A stretch of DNA of 34,114 nucleotides from Bacteroidales bacterium. GTDB lineage: Bacteria; Bacteroidota; Bacteroidia; Bacteroidales; P3. Positions 32,401-34,114 of this stretch are shown one piece after another. Where the stretch lies: the NCBI GenBank assembly GCA_017613375.1, contig JAGADZ010000073.1, positions 1 to 34,114 of the forward strand, written 5' to 3'. Under the pieces are notes generated by a model. It was not told the DNA's origin, did no database searches, and worked only from the letters and a program-made list of their open reading frames with translations. The position numbers and the translations under genes are program-made. The first letter of the stretch is position 1. Every line of letters starts with the position of its first letter.

Positions 32401-33667
32401 TAGTGCTGCCATCGAAACTATTGCGGTAATTTAGTCCGTCATTGCCGCTGCCGCCGACATAAGTGGATGCTTGAAGCTGTGATCCGGTACTGTTGAATCT
32501 GCATATAAATATGTCTGAACCGTTGGGGAAATTGATGGTTGGCCCTCCTTCGTATTGTAGAGATGTGCCGCCATTGAAGCTTGTGTCGTAGGCCGACGGT
32601 GTAACGGGGAAGTCTGCCGACCCTGTCGTGCCGAAAATCACAAGTTCGTCCATGGAATTGACGTACATGCTGTGGGGCATGTCGGCATAGGTGCCGCCGA
32701 GGTAGGTGGCATAGAGCCGTTGCGAACCACTTGTGTCGAATTTGAAGATGCCTATGTCGCAGTTACCGTTGTAACTGCCGTCGTAGGCTCCCAGAGAGAT
32801 GGGATATCCTACATCGAATACAACGCCAGAGGTGTAGGTGTTTTTATAGGAATCGTAACAGCCAGTGGTCCCCCAGTTGTCGGCCGATGAGCCAGTGTAT
32901 GTTGAGAAATAAAGATAGGGGTCTATGACTAATGGCAGGTTAGGGTCGTATTTGCCAATATCGAAAGTTATCCTGTTGTCCTTCAGTTTGTACCGTATCT
33001 CGACAGGAATTTCTCTACCGCCTATCTCTTGATAGGCGTAGGGCCTTAACTCAACGATGTCAAGCACTGAAGTGTGTATTATTATATTTCCGTTCTGTAT
33101 TTTTGTGTTTTGTACACCTTTATATACCATGCTGATGTCCTCGACACTGGCACCGGGACGCAGTATGAAGTCGTATTTCATGGCTTTGGCAGCTGTGTAG
33201 ACTTTCAGGTCGGTATTCGGATACAAGTCGTGGTAGACTACAGCATTGTATACCGCGACATCGCTGACCCATCTTGAAGGGTCGCGTCCGATAAAGTAGT
33301 TCTCGTGAAAACTCTCTTTGTAAAGACCTTCGACCTTGGAGGTGTTGCTGTTCTCAAAGTATAGTTGATAGGCGTGTTGGCGGTAACGTCCGTTCTGGGT
33401 TCTTTCTGTGGGGAAATGTCGTAGATTGTCATTATCGGGGTGCTGTACCACAAATGTGAAGCAATCCTTTTCCACAAACAGTGTAGCCATATGCATCTGG
33501 GCCCTGAACAGTATTTGACTGTCCCACTGGCCTTTGTTCTCGGAAAAGAAGATTTTTGCTCCGGCACTGAGTGTATCTCTGTCGTTGCGGGCCTGCAATA
33601 CCCCAAAGACCTGCATGACAAATACAATCAGCAGCAATAGAGACAGTCGATATCTTCTTTCTTTCAT
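29402..33667 (-). CDS. giant secreted surface protein: SBBP propeller, PKD and SprB-like repeats, gliding-motility C-terminal domain
   Basis: A 1421-residue T9SS cargo. Signal peptide to about residue 26; residues about 38-250 form the N-terminal domain usually paired with SBBP repeats (FFSENKGQWDSQILFRAQ ... LPLVIDPYLYFSTY). Residues about 250-780 hold SBBP beta-propeller repeats (YATYLGG..AD, STYVGGSGND, STYLGGNKDD, each followed by FPVT). Residues about 783-865 form a PKD domain (YLWDFGDGTTSSLENPTHIF). SprB-like repeats lie at about 1023-1095, 1103-1165 and 1176-1245 (CADACNGMAIATLSGGTTPYQYLWSSG). The C-terminal 1335-1421 is the gliding-motility/CHU_C type B sorting domain (IPNAFTPNGDGRNDRLNI ... 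WDGRYKNNWCMPGVYVYR). An adhesive surface role is likely. Its leader appears very short. Confidence 0.94.
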   Translation of the reverse strand: MKERRYRLSLLLLIVFVMQVFGVLQARNDRDTLSAGAKIFFSENKGQWDSQILFRAQMHMATLFVEKDCFTFVVQHPDNDNLRHFPTERTQNGRYRQHAYQLYFENSNTSKVEGLYKESFHENYFIGRDPSRWVSDVAVYNAVVYHDLYPNTDLKVYTAAKAMKYDFILRPGASVEDISMVYKGVQNTKIQNGNIIIHTSVLDIVELRPYAYQEIGGREIPVEIRYKLKDNRITFDIGKYDPNLPLVIDPYLYFSTYTGSSADNWGTTGCYDSYKNTYTSGVVFDVGYPISLGAYDGSYNGNCDIGIFKFDTSGSQRLYATYLGGTYADMPHSMYVNSMDELVIFGTTGSADFPVTPSAYDTSFNGGTSLQYEGGPTINFPNGSDIFICRFNSTGSQLQASTYVGGSGNDGLNYRNSFDGSTIMLGNDSLYYNYGDGARGEIITDDLNNIYVGSTTTSTDFPVTQNCIQSTCGGRQDGVVFKIDYNLSNMLWSTYLGGNKDDAVYSIDCDNEYNVVVCGGTNSWNFPSTVNAYRQYYYGGSADGFVSKISYYGTSLISSSYFGSLNYDQCYFVRCGKNDDVFLFGQTKATGSTLIHNANYNTPNSGQFLARLKPNLDSLVWSTVFGTGNGEPNLSPTAFAVDICNRIYLSGWGRIFLGRSLGGVTYPWNNGCTTGMTVTTDAYQSTTDGQDFYIMSLDMDANSLVYASFFGELHSSENGYYSGGDHVDGGTSRFDRLGTLYQSVCASCGGCDNFPVTTGAWSQHNNSNNCNNAIFRINLTDDFPVAEFTVPQTSCAPDTIVFHNTGRGDTYLWDFGDGTTSSLENPTHIFNNPGVYTIRLVAYMPGGCRSSDTIEHDIMVLGRGQYTLDTMLTCPRIPLQIGMRPARGLTYNWISGSVSDSTIANPYVTNPGVYTLVITNGECSDTVTQVVLMGEAEFTLVGDTVSCSVPTILNATASGSNLIYHWSSNSDLSDTLNHHLNENSLSLYPDSMQWIYLHVTDEYGCEKTDSIHIRFYEVVDSIAIQNPLCIGDCTGTAKVVAGSLAEAPFYYNWTNTSNGWSSTDSTTNLCQGDYHVIFRDANGCLVDNSYTISAPPAPTISTSVTHINCLETCTGAITVNVQGPSNYHFLWLDDSSTNDTRTDLCPGVYFVTITDDNGCTFVDSAEVLENVDMSLNVSTVQNSCADACNGMAIATLSGGTTPYQYLWSSGEQTADAHSLCEGTAIVVVTDASGCSLTDSVTIERQHSFDSINVWADDYTLFSGQSTSLHVSTIPQGSYYWSPSDKVSNPTSPNPTATLFDTTTFVVTLEDSIGCTYTDSVKIVCITINCGDANIQIPNAFTPNGDGRNDRLNIKGEWIQEFYMAIFTRWGEKIYESNDINESWDGRYKNNWCMPGVYVYRCRIKCMDGQESEIKGDITLIR

Positions 33668-33677
33668 TTTTTTGGAG

Positions 33678-33685
33678 CAAAACTA
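33678..33685 (-). promoter_or_regulatory. putative -7 element of the giant surface-protein gene
   Basis: The minus strand reads TAGTTTTG (TAnnTTTG), ending 10 nt before the ATG at 33667, which would give a leader of only about 4-5 nt. No -33 TTTG is seen at the expected distance. Confidence 0.45.
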
Positions 33686-33742
33686 AATATATAACGGAAA
33701 TTCTTTTCAGTTATTATATATTTAAAAAAGATGCTATGCCAT

Positions 33743-33776
33743 AAAAAAAATGCATCCTGTCAAGGATGCATTTTTT
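33743..33776. terminator. bidirectional terminator downstream of the partial right-end gene
   Basis: The arms 33745-33757 and 33764-33776 (AAAAAATGCATCC / GGATGCATTTTTT) pair perfectly over 13 bp with a 6-nt loop. On the minus strand it is followed by a T-run, so it ends the gene whose stop is at 33796 and insulates the surface-protein gene. Confidence 0.88.
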
Positions 33777-33795
33777 GTCATAAAACCGTCTTTAT

Positions 33796-34114
33796 TTATT
33801 TCAGACCGAGTTTGTTGGCGGCAGCATTGGCAGCGGCATTGCCGAGCTCTTTTGCTCCTTCTCTACCTTTTTCAAGAGCTTTGTCTTTTACTTTGTTGGC
33901 GATGCAGGTCTCAGCTTCTTTCTTAACGGCAGCTTTGAATTCAGCATCGTTCTTGTACTGAGCGAAAGACTGGTCGATAACGGTGTTGACGCAGTTGGTC
34001 AGGTCACCGCAGTTGCAGATAGCCTGAGCGGCATCATGGATAGCCTGAGCGCGAGCGTCGCTGTTGACATCAGCTGCGGGCTCTGCATTGTTCTCGGCAG
34101 GAGTGGTGATTTCG
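33796..34114 (-). CDS. 3' part of an Ala-rich Cys-containing protein, unknown function (runs off the window)
   Basis: A minus-strand frame open from the right edge to TAA at 33796 encodes at least 105 residues; the start lies outside. I translated it by hand. It opens with an acidic Pro/Ala/Asn linker (EITTPAENNAEPAADVNSDA). A helical region follows with four Cys (AQAICNCGDLTNC ... EAETCIAN) and an Ala/Lys-rich C-terminal amphipathic helix (KDKALEKGREGAKELGNAAA, ending NKLGLK). Reasons to believe it: the terminator 20 bp downstream on the right strand, an uninterrupted frame, and codons like the neighbours (GCT/GCC Ala, AAA/AAG Lys). Small lipoproteins of Bacteroidales often have this linker plus Ala-rich helix; a lipoprotein signal could be in the missing part. 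The function is unknown. Confidence 0.75.
   Translation of the reverse strand, partial: EITTPAENNAEPAADVNSDARAQAIHDAAQAICNCGDLTNCVNTVIDQSFAQYKNDAEFKAAVKKEAETCIANKVKDKALEKGREGAKELGNAAANAAANKLGLK

Overview
The window looks like a chromosomal segment of a member of the Bacteroidales (Bacteroidota), probably an uncultured gut- or rumen-type lineage. The evidence is: promoters of the Bacteroidota type (TTTG, about 20 bp, TAnnTTTG) in front of many genes; starts without Shine-Dalgarno motifs; type IX secretion (T9SS) cargo with both type A and type B C-terminal sorting domains; a TonB-dependent receptor with an N-terminal carboxypeptidase-regulatory-like domain; and Bacteroidota-style housekeeping proteins. 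I see no phage, IS, CRISPR, tRNA or rRNA genes. No intergenic gap exceeds about 300 bp.

Left part (1-8270): a 2x[4Fe-4S] ferredoxin and gpsA on the minus strand; an outer-membrane beta-barrel protein and a PepD-type dipeptidase on plus; glycyl-tRNA synthetase on minus; then, from a promoter back to back with that of glyS, a secreted Lys-C-like serine protease with a T9SS tail, followed after 11 bp by phosphate acetyltransferase. Strong hairpin terminators close the beta-barrel gene, pepD/glyS and pta.

Middle (8270-15231, all minus): a small beta-barrel protein; a two-gene unit of a PurF-like protein that lacks its glutaminase nucleophile and a secreted protein built of 67-69-residue repeats; and a unit of a secreted 159-aa protein, a MORN/YwqK-repeat protein and the tRNA methylthiotransferase MtaB (GTG start directly abutting the previous stop).

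Next, on plus (15318-19470): a TonB-dependent receptor coupled to an M16-family protein without its zinc motif, and a doubtful small ORF. Convergent to these lies a long minus-strand array (27004 to 19480): terC, yajC, then tolC-, hlyD- and acrB-type genes of an RND efflux pump, ending in a PII-like small protein. Divergent from terC are two half-size ChrA chromate-transporter genes with a 4-bp overlap, whose promoter lies so close to the ATG that the mRNA may be leaderless.

Right end (28387-34114, minus): a degenerate two-domain universal stress protein; an intergenic region almost wholly made of two short-period degenerate repeats (hexamer ACNTTR, also found after pta, and an octamer-like NNACATTC repeat); a 1421-residue SBBP/PKD/SprB-repeat surface protein with a gliding-motility C-terminal domain; a bidirectional hairpin terminator; and the 3' part of an Ala-rich, Cys-containing protein that runs off the window.

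No single undescribed system stands out beyond doubt. The best leads are the catalytically altered PurF homologue cotranscribed with the repeat protein, and the yajC-RND-PII-like operon with a His-rich loop in the PII-like protein.
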